NCBI GenBank assembly: GCA_021372335.1
Contig: JAJFUR010000024.1
Coordinates: forward strand, 1 to 49,357
DNA from: Methanobacteriota archaeon
GTDB taxonomy: Archaea; Thermoplasmatota; Thermoplasmata; Methanomassiliicoccales; UBA472
Direction of reading: 5' to 3'
DNA length: 49,357 nucleotides
Notes under the pieces: model-generated
Told to the model about the DNA's origin: nothing
The model's input: only the letters and a program-made list of their open reading frames with translations
The model's database searches: none
In this document: one piece after another, positions 24,639-31,748 of the stretch
Layout: every line of letters begins with the position of its first letter
How positions within the stretch are numbered: the stretch's first letter is position 1
Made by a program: the position numbers and the translations under genes

Positions 24639-24945
24639 GTGATCGTGCCTCCCGGGCCTTGGTTATCGCCCCGCAGTGGGGGCAGCGGGAGATGGCCCAG
24701 CTCCCGTTCGCGTCCCGTCCATGCCTGGAGGCCAGGATGCCCTTGGCCCCGAGCCTGTACCTGGCATGGCACCTCTGGCACTCGTACTCATATCGATCCG
24801 TGACGGTCACGGCCAGCAGGACCGCGGCCGCCGCGAGCGGTATCAGCCACAGGGCCCACAGGTCGGTGAGGAGGAGCCCCGCTATGCCGATGGCGGCCAG
24901 CAGCCCGCCCGCGATCGCCTTGGGTTCGACCTTTCCATTGAGCAT
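24619..24945 (-). CDS. Small membrane protein with C-terminal zinc ribbon
   Basis: From ATG 24945 the product has 108 residues. There are two hydrophobic helices (AIAGGLLAAIGIAGLLLTDL and ALWLIPLAAAAVLLAVTV), then a cytoplasmic zinc ribbon CQRCHARY...CPHCGAI. I do not recognise a named family. The start has CAGGTG 5-10 bases upstream. A longer reading from 25044 is open but adds an Arg-rich stretch with no support. The 3' end overlaps the ArsC-like gene, so it heads a three-gene minus-strand operon with arsC and tsr3. Confidence 0.65.
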   Translation of the reverse strand: MLNGKVEPKAIAGGLLAAIGIAGLLLTDLWALWLIPLAAAAVLLAVTVTDRYEYECQRCHARYRLGAKGILASRHGRDANGSWAISRCPHCGAITKAREARSHDQEKG

Positions 24946-25095
24946 GAAATGACACCTGACGGCGGCGCCCATGACGGCCCGGAGCCTTCGAGCGCCGACG
25001 GGACGCTTCGTTCCTCTTCGCTCGGCCGGATATCGCGTTCCCAAATATAAGGGAGGGTGGCGGTGGTTCGCAACGAGCGCGGGCCTGTCGGAATA

Positions 25096-25105
25096 GCTTT
25101 ATCTC
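25096..25105 (+). promoter_or_regulatory. TATA box of the C/D box sRNA
   Basis: GCTTTATCTC is centred near 25100, about 26 bases before the predicted sRNA start near 25127 at the terminal stem. No protein gene begins within 130 bases downstream, so the element is best explained by the sRNA. Confidence 0.65.
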
Positions 25106-25126
25106 CGGGGGGAGCGATGGATGGGC

Positions 25127-25186
25127 GCCACGATGATGATAGACCCAGCTCTGACAGGTGATGAGAGACGGGCGAGCTGAGTGGTG
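25127..25186 (+). ncRNA. C/D box sRNA (2'-O-methylation guide)
   Basis: All four boxes are present in order and spacing: C box ATGATGA (25133-25139), 11-base guide TAGACCCAGCT (25140-25150), D' box CTGA (25151-25154), C' box GTGATGA (25158-25164), 12-base guide GAGACGGGCGAG (25165-25176) and D box CTGA (25177-25180). The ends CCAC (25128-25131) and GTGG (25181-25184) form the terminal stem. A T5 tract at 25194-25198 fits termination. The D' guide pairs over all 11 bases, with one G-U, with the 23S rRNA segment AGCUGGGUUUA near the peptidyl-transferase loop (recalled). The D guide matches 8 bases of CGCCCGUC near 16S position 1402. Confidence 0.9.
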
Positions 25187-25240
25187 AAATTAATTTTTCT
25201 GCATAAAAATAAAATAGCGCGAGCCATATATACCTCAGGG

Positions 25241-25669
25241 ATGGAGATGCCGACCGGGTACGATCTGATAGGGCACAGCCATGATTTCCGCATGCACCTG
25301 CTCAAGCGGCTGGCGGCCTGCATGGTGGACGTGGCGGTGGTTTTCGTCCCGGTCACCGTGGCGATCTACCTCTTGGACCTGGAGCCGAAGGAGCTGCTGG
25401 CCGGGGTGCTCTCCGGCTTCGTCTGGTTCCTCTACTCAGCGGTGGCGGAGGCGCGCACCGGGACCACGCTCGGCAAGAGGATCGTAGGACTTGTGGTCGT
25501 CTCCAAGGAGGGGCCGATGACGCTGTCGAAGGGAATCGTCAGGAACGTCCCGAAGATGTTCTGGTATTTGTTCCTGCCATTAGACGTCCTGATCGGATTG
25601 GCGATGACCGGAGATCCGAGGCAGAGATGGGCAGATTGCGTAGCTAATACAGTAATAATAAAAAAATAA
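25241..25669 (+). CDS. RDD-family membrane protein
   Basis: The 142-residue protein has the RDD signature: HLLKRLAACMVDVAVVF (R, then D), TTLGKRIVGLVVVS, IVRNVPK and DPRQRWADCVANTVIIKK. Helices lie at about 24-44 (MVDVAVVFVPVTVAIYLL), 53-68 and 108-126. RDD proteins are small membrane proteins of unclear function, some linked to ion transport. ATG 25241 is chosen over the longer open frame because the AT-rich stretch at 25203-25216 predicts a start near 25236. The stop lies in a run of A that is also the T-rich end signal of the opposing pilin gene. Confidence 0.8.
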   Translation: MEMPTGYDLIGHSHDFRMHLLKRLAACMVDVAVVFVPVTVAIYLLDLEPKELLAGVLSGFVWFLYSAVAEARTGTTLGKRIVGLVVVSKEGPMTLSKGIVRNVPKMFWYLFLPLDVLIGLAMTGDPRQRWADCVANTVIIKK

Positions 25670-25681
25670 AAAAAATAAAAT
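25659..25681 (-). terminator. T-rich terminator downstream of the pilin gene
   Basis: Read on the minus strand, a run of T interrupted by single A residues starts about 15 bases after the pilin stop at 25696. T-rich tracts without a hairpin are the usual archaeal termination signal. Confidence 0.6.
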
Positions 25682-25695
25682 GCGTTTCGATTCGT

Positions 25696-26151
25696 TTATA
25701 CATCAATGGCTACGCTGTCGATGACATCGCCGGTAGGTTCATAAATTAGATAGAATGTTGTATCTACGGTAATACCGGTGATTACAATTTGATCGCCACT
25801 TGATGCCTGGCCATCATTCGCAATATCATTTATCTTGACGTGGTTAGTGTCTGCTGTAAGCGTAAGATCCGCGGCGTTCTCACTCCCGAGCTTATAATCT
25901 AAATCCGCTATGGGCGTTGAAGGGTTAATCGATATGATAGTTATTGTAACATTATAATTATTGGCTGTTCCATTTTTAGTTATTTGGGGAACACCGAGTA
26001 CACCATTCGGCGCGGTTTGTTCCTCCCCGCCGAAGCCCATGACCATCACGTACAGCACGGCGGCCAGGACGACGGTGATCGCGACCATCAGGATGGTGGC
26101 GATGACCGGGGACACGGCCTTCGTGTTCTTCTTCCACATCTTCTTCATCAT
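25696..26151 (-). CDS. Type IV pilin-like protein (archaeal class III signal peptide)
   Basis: The 151-residue protein begins MMKKMWKKNTKAVSPVIATILMVAITVVL. The positively charged leader and the KAVSPVIATIL motif followed by a hydrophobic helix are the hallmark of archaeal pilins (DUF1628/PF07790) cleaved by a class III signal peptidase. The mature domain is beta-rich with N-x-T/S glycosylation sites (NGT, NVT). Its codons are clearly more AT-rich than the neighbours, suggesting transfer or rapid divergence. It is probably a surface adhesion or pilus subunit. The 5' leader carries a GNRA hairpin (next entry). Confidence 0.85.
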   Translation of the reverse strand: MMKKMWKKNTKAVSPVIATILMVAITVVLAAVLYVMVMGFGGEEQTAPNGVLGVPQITKNGTANNYNVTITIISINPSTPIADLDYKLGSENAADLTLTADTNHVKINDIANDGQASSGDQIVITGITVDTTFYLIYEPTGDVIDSVAIDV

Positions 26152-26162
26152 ATGCTTTCAGT

Positions 26163-26185
26163 CTCCTGGTAGGTTTCCCTACCAG
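26163..26185 (-). promoter_or_regulatory. 5'-leader hairpin with GAAA tetraloop abutting the pilin Shine-Dalgarno
   Basis: On the minus strand CTGGTAGG-GAAA-CCTACCAG (26185-26166) is a perfect 8-bp stem with a GNRA loop. The Shine-Dalgarno GGAG (26166-26163) shares its first base with the stem. The TATA-like TTATTTATCC (26206-26215) predicts a start at about 26185, so the mRNA would begin with the hairpin. It could stabilise the mRNA or control ribosome access. Confidence 0.65.
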
Positions 26186-26329
26186 CCCCTGTTTGCACTT
26201 CTCAGGATAAATAATTATCTATGCCGGAATCATAATAAAGTCGACCCACCGATGCGGTCCGCGGGGCCGGCGCGTTATTTACGATGCTTCGCTCCGAGCC
26301 CTGCGCCCTGTCCTTCGCCTTGGTTCTTC

Positions 26330-26899
26330 TCATTTCAAGGTGATGATCTGGTCGCAGACCAGCTGCAGCATCTCGTGGACCTCCGGCTTCATCTGCTCCC
26401 CGATGCTCAGCAGCACCGGGTACGCGCCCCTGCTCTTGACGCTGGCCATCAGCACCTGCATGAACTCGTAGAGCATGCGGACCTCGTTGTGCGCCGCCAG
26501 CGAGTTCACCGAGTCCAGGATGACCATGAACCGCTCCCCCTTCCCCTTGCGGAATAGGTACTCCACCTTCAGCACGATGTACTCGAGCATGGCAGGGCTT
26601 TCCACGAAGACGGTCTGGGCGTCGTCCGAGGGTGCGCATTCCATGGTGGCGAAGGAGATGCAATCGACGAACCGCAGCCTGTCGGTCGCGATCTCCAGGG
26701 ACCCGAGCGCCGCCTTGATGGTCGAGGCGGGGACGGTCACGGAGATGTAGATGCACGTAAGCTGCTTTTTGTTGCAGAAGCGGTCGATCAGCGTCGTCAG
26801 CGTGTCGAAGTACGCCTCCACGCTTAGGTTCAGGTCCAGGGAGACCGCCGGCCCGAGCTCTTCGAGCCTGCCGAGGACCTGCGGGGCCACCTCCTCCAT
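26330..26899 (-). CDS. KaiC/RecA-like protein without Walker A
   Basis: The 189-residue protein aligns in pattern with the downstream half of KaiC-like ATPases. It has CIYISVTVPASTIKAAL (equal to the strand after the P-loop in its neighbour), RFMVILDSVNSLAAHN as Walker B, and a C-terminal DQIITLK. No G-x4-GK(T/S) is present, so it probably cannot bind ATP in the usual way. It follows the Walker A-containing paralogue with one base between them, which suggests a heteromeric pair. The pilin gene lies downstream on the same strand. Function unknown; a regulatory or assembly role is inference. Confidence 0.65.
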   Translation of the reverse strand: MEEVAPQVLGRLEELGPAVSLDLNLSVEAYFDTLTTLIDRFCNKKQLTCIYISVTVPASTIKAALGSLEIATDRLRFVDCISFATMECAPSDDAQTVFVESPAMLEYIVLKVEYLFRKGKGERFMVILDSVNSLAAHNEVRMLYEFMQVLMASVKSRGAYPVLLSIGEQMKPEVHEMLQLVCDQIITLK

Positions 26900-26900
26900 A

Positions 26901-27611
26901 TCAGAGCCCCCTGAGCATCGGGGTGACCAGTATGCCCTCCGAGGTCATGTCCATCACGTACTTCGCGCGGGAATGCGCGACCCCGGCCATCTTGACCACC
27001 TCCAGCACGCGGTAGTTGTCCCCCCGCCGCACCGCCGTCCCCAGCCTGATGATGCCATCGGCCATGGTCTGCTCCAATCCCTGCATGTCGTCCCCCTCGG
27101 TGATCAGCAGCCCGGTGCACTTGGCCTTGAACAGCAGTTTCGACAGGGACACGAGGAACGCCCTGGCCACCCAGTCCTGCATCTCCAGCATCAGGGGGTT
27201 GGTGGCGTCCAGCACCAGCCGTTGGGCCTTGCTCCCGTCTATGGCCTCCGCGATGTCCTCGACGATGGCCGAGGCCTCCGGCCGGGTGATCTTGCCGTCC
27301 TCCCTCTCCCCCGAGCCCATGTCGTCTATGTGCTTGATCGCCAGCCTTCCGTCCTTGAACGGATCGCCCTCGGCCCGGTCCAGCCTCGGCATGGAGGCCA
27401 GGAGCTTCTCGGGGCTGTGCACGGTGGAGATGTACACGCCCCGCTGCCCGGCGAGCGCCCCGCGGAGGAGGTACTCCATGGCAAGGAACGTCTTCCCCGA
27501 GCCGCAGGGCCCGCAGACGGAGACCATCCCGCCCACGGGGAGCCCCCCGCCCACCAGGCGGTCTATGCACTCCATGCCGGTGCAGAGCTTGGTGCCCGGG
27601 GATGCAGCCAT
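26901..27611 (-). CDS. KaiC-like RecA-superfamily ATPase
   Basis: The 236-residue protein has the single-domain KaiC/RadA layout: TGMECIDRLVGGGLPVGGMVSV, then Walker A GPCGSGKTF, VYISTVHSPEKLL, Walker B RLVLDATNPLML, and TGLLITEGDD. C-terminal MTSEGILVTPM is typical of archaeal KaiC-like proteins (GvpD/KaiC-related, ArlH-like family). Such ATPases act in signalling or in archaellum/pilus assembly. The pilin gene downstream makes the latter attractive but unproven. It is the first gene of a two-gene operon with the Walker A-less paralogue. Confidence 0.8.
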   Translation of the reverse strand: MAASPGTKLCTGMECIDRLVGGGLPVGGMVSVCGPCGSGKTFLAMEYLLRGALAGQRGVYISTVHSPEKLLASMPRLDRAEGDPFKDGRLAIKHIDDMGSGEREDGKITRPEASAIVEDIAEAIDGSKAQRLVLDATNPLMLEMQDWVARAFLVSLSKLLFKAKCTGLLITEGDDMQGLEQTMADGIIRLGTAVRRGDNYRVLEVVKMAGVAHSRAKYVMDMTSEGILVTPMLRGL

Positions 27612-27683
27612 GCGATGATGATGCCCCTATGCGGATATATTGTTTTAGGAAAGGATTAGTATCCTGGCGGAGATTGCCGTTCC

Positions 27684-28982
27684 ATGAAGCCGGTCCTGCA
27701 GGTCGCCTTGGACCTGATGCATCTTAAGCGCGCGCTGGAGATCGCCCGGGAATCCCTGGAGGGAGGGGCGGACTGGATAGAGGCGGGCACGCCGCTCATC
27801 AAGAGCGAGGGGGCGGAGTGCCTGCGCGCCCTGAAGCGGGAGTTCCCCGGCAGGACCCTGGTCGCCGACATGAAGACCATGGACGTCGGGGCCTTCGAGG
27901 TGGAGATCGCGGCCAAGGCCGGCGCGGACCTCGGGACCGTCCTGGGGCTCTCGGACGATGGCACCATCTCGGAATCGGTGCTCACCGCCCGGCAGTACGG
28001 GGCGGCGGTCATGCTCGACCTGATCAACGTCCCTGACAAGGTCGCCCGGGCCAGGCGGGCCGAGGAGCTCGGCGTCTCGTACATCTGCCTTCACGTGGGG
28101 ATAGACGAGCAGATGAAGGGGGAGGGCTCCCCGTTGGACGTGGTCTCGGAGGTGGCCGCGGCCGTCAGCGTCCCGGTGGCCGTGGCCGGGGGCATAACCG
28201 CGGAGACGGCCCCGCGGGTGGTCGAGCGCGGGGCGGCGATCGTCATCGTCGGCGGGGGGATCATCAAGACGGGGGACGTCCGGGCGGCGGCCAGGGCGGT
28301 AAAGGACGCCATGGCCACCGGGAGGGGGCTCCCGAACGCCCTGGCCAGGAAGTACGGGCAGGAGGAGCTGTTCGAGGCGTTCTCGAAGGTGTCCACCTGC
28401 AACGTCGCCGATGCCGCGCACAAGCGCGGGGTCATGGACAACGGCATCGTGCTCCGCACCGGCCACGGGGTGAAGGCCGTCGGGAGGGCGCTCACCGTCC
28501 AAACGGCCAAGGGGGATTGGGCCAAGCCGGTGGAGGCGATCGACCGCGCGAAGAAGGGGGACATTATCGTGATCGACGCTGGAGGAGGCGAGATCGCGGT
28601 CTGGGGGGAGCTGGCGGCCAACAGCGCCCTGGTGAAGGGGGTGGCCGGGGTCGTCATCGACGGCGCGGCCCGCGATATCGACGGGATCGTCGACCTGGGG
28701 TTCCCCTGCTTCAGCAGGCACGTTTCCCCGCATGCCGGGGAGCCGAAGGGGTTCGGGGGGATCGGGCACGAGATCGTGTGCGGGGGGCAGATGGTGCGGA
28801 CCGGGGACTGGATCGTCGGGGACGAGAGCGGCGTTATCGTAATCCCGCAGGAGCATGCGGTCGAACTCGCGAACCGGGCCGTCGATGTCTTCGAGCATGA
28901 GGAGCGCGTCCGGGAGGAGATCAGGCGGGGCGGCACCCTCTCGAGCGTCCAGGAGCTGGAGAAGTGGGAACAGGTCAAGTGA
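27684..28982 (+). CDS. 3-hexulose-6-phosphate synthase fused to an RraA-like domain
   Basis: The 432-residue protein is a known archaeal fusion. Residues 1-210 are the orotidine-decarboxylase-like barrel of 3-hexulose-6-phosphate synthase: VALDLMHLKRAL, DWIEAGTPLIKSEG, LVADMKTMDVGAFE (D-x-K-x-x-D), ICLHVGID and VAVAGGIT. Residues about 235-432 are RraA/HMG-aldolase-like: FSKVSTCNVADA, GDIIVIDAGGG, GELAANSA, GVVIDGAARD and GDWIVGDESGVIVIP. In archaea lacking the oxidative pentose phosphate pathway, HPS helps make ribulose 5-phosphate or fix formaldehyde. The RraA-like part may be an aldolase or a nuclease regulator. No separate isomerase (PHI) gene is in the window. Confidence 0.92.
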   Translation: MKPVLQVALDLMHLKRALEIARESLEGGADWIEAGTPLIKSEGAECLRALKREFPGRTLVADMKTMDVGAFEVEIAAKAGADLGTVLGLSDDGTISESVLTARQYGAAVMLDLINVPDKVARARRAEELGVSYICLHVGIDEQMKGEGSPLDVVSEVAAAVSVPVAVAGGITAETAPRVVERGAAIVIVGGGIIKTGDVRAAARAVKDAMATGRGLPNALARKYGQEELFEAFSKVSTCNVADAAHKRGVMDNGIVLRTGHGVKAVGRALTVQTAKGDWAKPVEAIDRAKKGDIIVIDAGGGEIAVWGELAANSALVKGVAGVVIDGAARDIDGIVDLGFPCFSRHVSPHAGEPKGFGGIGHEIVCGGQMVRTGDWIVGDESGVIVIPQEHAVELANRAVDVFEHEERVREEIRRGGTLSSVQELEKWEQVK

Positions 28983-29028
28983 GGGCGGCCGGCGTCCTCC
29001 GTCGGCCATCGTTTCCGCCGTCCCAATG

Positions 29029-29037
29029 CTTTATATC
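29029..29037 (+). promoter_or_regulatory. TATA box of the PHP gene, predicting a leaderless mRNA
   Basis: CTTTATATC is centred near 29033, so transcription should start at about 29059-29060, the ATG itself. No Shine-Dalgarno is seen before the start. Confidence 0.6.
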
Positions 29038-29059
29038 GGGAGCGCCATAGGACGGGTCG

Positions 29060-29761
29060 ATGACTCCCCGGCCGAACCTGCATACGCATACGCTCCATTC
29101 CGACGGGGACTTCACGGTCGAGGAGGTGGTGCGGGCCGCGGCGCGCGCCGGGCTCACGCACGTTGCGATCACGGACCACTTCGAGACGAGCAAGGTCGCG
29201 CACCCTTTGAGGCGGGCTTCCCTCGAGCGCTACATCGGGGAGGTCCGGGCGGTGGGGAAGGCCTATGAAGGAAGGGTCAAGGTGCTCGCGGGCGTGGAGA
29301 TCGACACCAACCCGGAGCGGTGCGCCCTCTCCGAGCTGCCCTTCGCCCTCCTCAACCGGCTGGACCTCGTCCTGTTCGAGTACGTGGAGGACCCGTTGCA
29401 GGGCGGCGTCCCCCTTTCCGAGCTCCGCCCTCTCTGCGAGGCGCTGACCGTCCCCTTCGGCCTCTGCCATTGGGACATGGACCGCATCTTCCGGGGCAGG
29501 CGGCCGGAGTGGCTGGCGGACCGGCTCTCGGCCCTGGGCGCCTTCGTGGAGGTGCCCACCTCCCAGCACTACGCCCGGGACGGGCGCTTCCTTTACGAGC
29601 ACTCGGAGCGCTTCTACCGCGCCTTCGCCGGGAAGGTGAGGGTGTCGATAGGGACGGACACGCACCATGCGTTGGAGGAGGTGGGCAACATCGGCCGGGG
29701 GATGGAGTTCCTGCGCGCGAACGGGCTGTGCGGGCAGCTGCTGTTCAACGGGCAGGGATGA
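29060..29761 (+). CDS. PHP-domain metal-dependent phosphoesterase
   Basis: The 233-residue protein has the four PHP motifs: NLHTHTLHSDGDFT (H-x-H), VAITDHFE (D-H), LAGVEIDTN (G-x-E), and at the end VSIGTDTHH (G-x-D-x-H) and a LCHWD block. These ligands bind three metals. PHP enzymes include histidinol phosphatase and nucleotide phosphoesterases; the substrate here is not clear. The length suits stand-alone PHP proteins. It follows the HPS-RraA gene by 77 bases but has its own TATA box. Confidence 0.85.
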   Translation: MTPRPNLHTHTLHSDGDFTVEEVVRAAARAGLTHVAITDHFETSKVAHPLRRASLERYIGEVRAVGKAYEGRVKVLAGVEIDTNPERCALSELPFALLNRLDLVLFEYVEDPLQGGVPLSELRPLCEALTVPFGLCHWDMDRIFRGRRPEWLADRLSALGAFVEVPTSQHYARDGRFLYEHSERFYRAFAGKVRVSIGTDTHHALEEVGNIGRGMEFLRANGLCGQLLFNGQG

Positions 29762-29765
29762 GGGT

Positions 29766-30635
29766 TCAGTACTGGCCCATCTTGCTGGCCATCTGCCGCA
29801 GCCGTTTGATCCGCTCCTCCATAGGCGGATGGGTCATGAACAGGGTGACCATCCCGCCTCCCCGGAACGGGTTGACGATGAACATGTTCGAGGACGCGGG
29901 GTTGCCGAACTTGAGGGGGTCTCGCCTGTTGGCCGCCTCCAGCTTCTCCAGGGCCCTGGCCAGGTACAGCGGCCTGCCGATGAGCTTCGCTCCCTCGTAA
30001 TCGGCCTTGTACTCCCGGTTGCGGGAGATGGCCAGCTGCACGATCATCGCCGCTATCGGGGCTGTGATCGCGATCAGGATGCCGACCAGCAGCCCGCCCT
30101 CGTTCCGGCGGTCGCCGAACAGCGCGCCGTAGTACGCGAAGCGCGCGGCGAAGGAGATGGCCCCGGCGATGGTGCTCGCCACGCTCATGACCAGGATGTC
30201 CCGGTTCTTCACGTGGGCCATCTCGTGCGCCATCACGCCCGAGAGCTCCTCGTCGTCAAGAATGCGCATCAGGCCCTCCGTGGCGCACACCACCGCGTTC
30301 TTCGGGCCGCGCCCGGTCGCGAAGGCGTTGGGAGTGCTCGTCGGGATGATGCCGACCTTGGGCATGGGCATGCCGTTCATGGCGGCGATGTTGCGGACCG
30401 TCCGGTAGAGCCGGGGCGCCTCCGCCTCGCTGACCAGCCGCACGCGGTACGACCAGAGGACGATCTTGCTGGAGAAGAAATACGAGATCGCGTTGACCAG
30501 CGCTGCCAGCACCAGGAAGACGATCGCTCCCAGGAGCCAGTCCCCGAGGAAAAGCGAGCCCACAAGCCAGCCGATAGCCTTGAACAGCCCGATCATGAAG
30601 GCGAACAGCCCCAGGGTCCTAATGGTCGCTCCCAT
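29766..30635 (-). CDS. htpX: HtpX-like M48 membrane metalloprotease
   Basis: The 289-residue protein has two N-terminal helices (TLGLFAFMIGLFKAIGWLVG, LLGAIVFLVLAALVNAISYF), the conserved PNAFATGRGPKNAVV, the zinc site HEMAH (H-E-x-x-H) and the third ligand region NREYKADYEGAKL. Further helices follow the active site. HtpX degrades damaged membrane proteins. The TATA-like ATCTTAAATAG at about 30671-30681 on the minus strand suits its start. It ends convergent with the PHP gene. Confidence 0.93.
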   Translation of the reverse strand: MGATIRTLGLFAFMIGLFKAIGWLVGSLFLGDWLLGAIVFLVLAALVNAISYFFSSKIVLWSYRVRLVSEAEAPRLYRTVRNIAAMNGMPMPKVGIIPTSTPNAFATGRGPKNAVVCATEGLMRILDDEELSGVMAHEMAHVKNRDILVMSVASTIAGAISFAARFAYYGALFGDRRNEGGLLVGILIAITAPIAAMIVQLAISRNREYKADYEGAKLIGRPLYLARALEKLEAANRRDPLKFGNPASSNMFIVNPFRGGGMVTLFMTHPPMEERIKRLRQMASKMGQY

Positions 30636-30703
30636 GCCTATATCACCTGGAGGCGATGATGTTGGCCGCCCTATTTAAGATTTGTTAGAGGTTCTATAAA
30701 ATG

Positions 30704-30767
30704 GCTTGGGAATGCGGCTGCCCCTTCCCCTCGCCATGGAGGCGGTGGAGAGGCGGGGGGCCCAAGC
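30704..30767. repeat. Long inverted repeat GCTTGGG...CCCAAGC with GC-rich structured centre
   Basis: The 7-base arms (30704-30710 and 30761-30767) are perfect complements. Inside, CGCC (30732-30735) pairs with GGCG (30741-30744), and flanking C-rich and G-rich tracts can pair. It lies between the divergent htpX and epimerase genes. An isolated TATA-like CTATAAAATGG (30693-30703) precedes it and serves no obvious gene. Confidence 0.4.
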
Positions 30768-30803
30768 AACCATTAATACAGCGTAGACATTCCCCGAGGC
30801 AGC

Positions 30804-31748
30804 ATGAAGGCTGTGGTCACCGGGGCCGCCGGGTTCATTGGGAGCACGCTCACCGACCGCTTGTTGGCCGAGGGGCACGAGGTGGTGGCGGTCGACAACT
30901 TCGATGATTACTACTCGGGCAAGATGCGCTTCCTCCGCCGGCACCTCGAGAACGAGCGGTTCCGGCTGCTCGAGATCGACATCCTGGACCTGGACGCCCT
31001 CCGGCGGAGCTTCGAGGGCGCGGACGTGGTCTTCCACATGGCCGCGCAGGCGGGCGTCCGCATCTCCGTGAGGGACCCCTTGAAGGCGCACCATGCCAAC
31101 ACCACCGGCACCCTGCACGTGCTGTTGGCCGCGAGGGACGCGGGGGTGCGCCGGGTCATCAACTCCTCGTCCTCCTCCGTCTACGGGAACGCGGTCCGGC
31201 TGCCTGCGAGGGAGGAGGACCCCACCGTCCCGATCTCCCCCTACGCCGCCAGCAAGCTCGCCGCCGAGCATTATTGCAGGCTCTTCCATTCGCTCTACGG
31301 GTTGGAGAGCGTGTCCCTGCGCTACTTTACCGTGTACGGCCCGAGACAGCGGCCGGACATGGCCATCCGGATCTTCACCGACCGGGCATTGGACGGGAAG
31401 CGGCCGCAGATCTACGGGGACGGGGAGCAGACCAGGGACTTCACCTTCATCACGGACGTGGTCGACGCGATCATGCGGTGCGCCGATTGCCCGGACCTCA
31501 AGGGCGCGCCGTTGAACATTTGCAGCGGCTCCACCGTGAGCGTGAACCAGGTCGTCCATGCCATCCTGAAAACGGTGGGGAGGGAGGACCTTACGCCGGA
31601 GCACCTTCCGCCCCAGCCCGGGGACGTGGACCATACCTGGGGCGATAATACCAGGGCCAGGGAGCTCCTCGAATGGGAGCCGAGGGTGGGGATCGAGGAG
31701 GGGCTGGCCCGCTTCATCGAATGGTACAGGACCGTGGGGCGTGCCTAG
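30804..31748 (+). CDS. NAD-dependent nucleotide-sugar epimerase (UDP-glucuronate/glucose 4-epimerase type)
   Basis: The 314-residue short-chain dehydrogenase has the Rossmann motif GAAGFIGSTL, HMAAQAGVRISV, the Ser of INSSSSSVYG, the catalytic Y-x3-K in SPYAASK, and YFTVYGPRQRPDMAI, which is typical of UDP-glucuronate 4-epimerases. C-terminal blocks (DFTFITDVVDAI, NICSGSTVSVNQVV, PGDVDHTWGD) are intact. It probably supplies sugars for glycoprotein or lipid glycosylation. Exact substrate specificity cannot be decided. TATA-like CCATTAATAC at about 30770-30779 predicts a nearly leaderless transcript. Confidence 0.9.
   Translation: MKAVVTGAAGFIGSTLTDRLLAEGHEVVAVDNFDDYYSGKMRFLRRHLENERFRLLEIDILDLDALRRSFEGADVVFHMAAQAGVRISVRDPLKAHHANTTGTLHVLLAARDAGVRRVINSSSSSVYGNAVRLPAREEDPTVPISPYAASKLAAEHYCRLFHSLYGLESVSLRYFTVYGPRQRPDMAIRIFTDRALDGKRPQIYGDGEQTRDFTFITDVVDAIMRCADCPDLKGAPLNICSGSTVSVNQVVHAILKTVGREDLTPEHLPPQPGDVDHTWGDNTRARELLEWEPRVGIEEGLARFIEWYRTVGRA

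Noticed and set aside
27616..27660. Second C/D sRNA near ATGATGATG upstream of the HPS-RraA gene
   Set aside because: A C-box-like sequence is present but no CTGA D or D' box follows at suitable distance.
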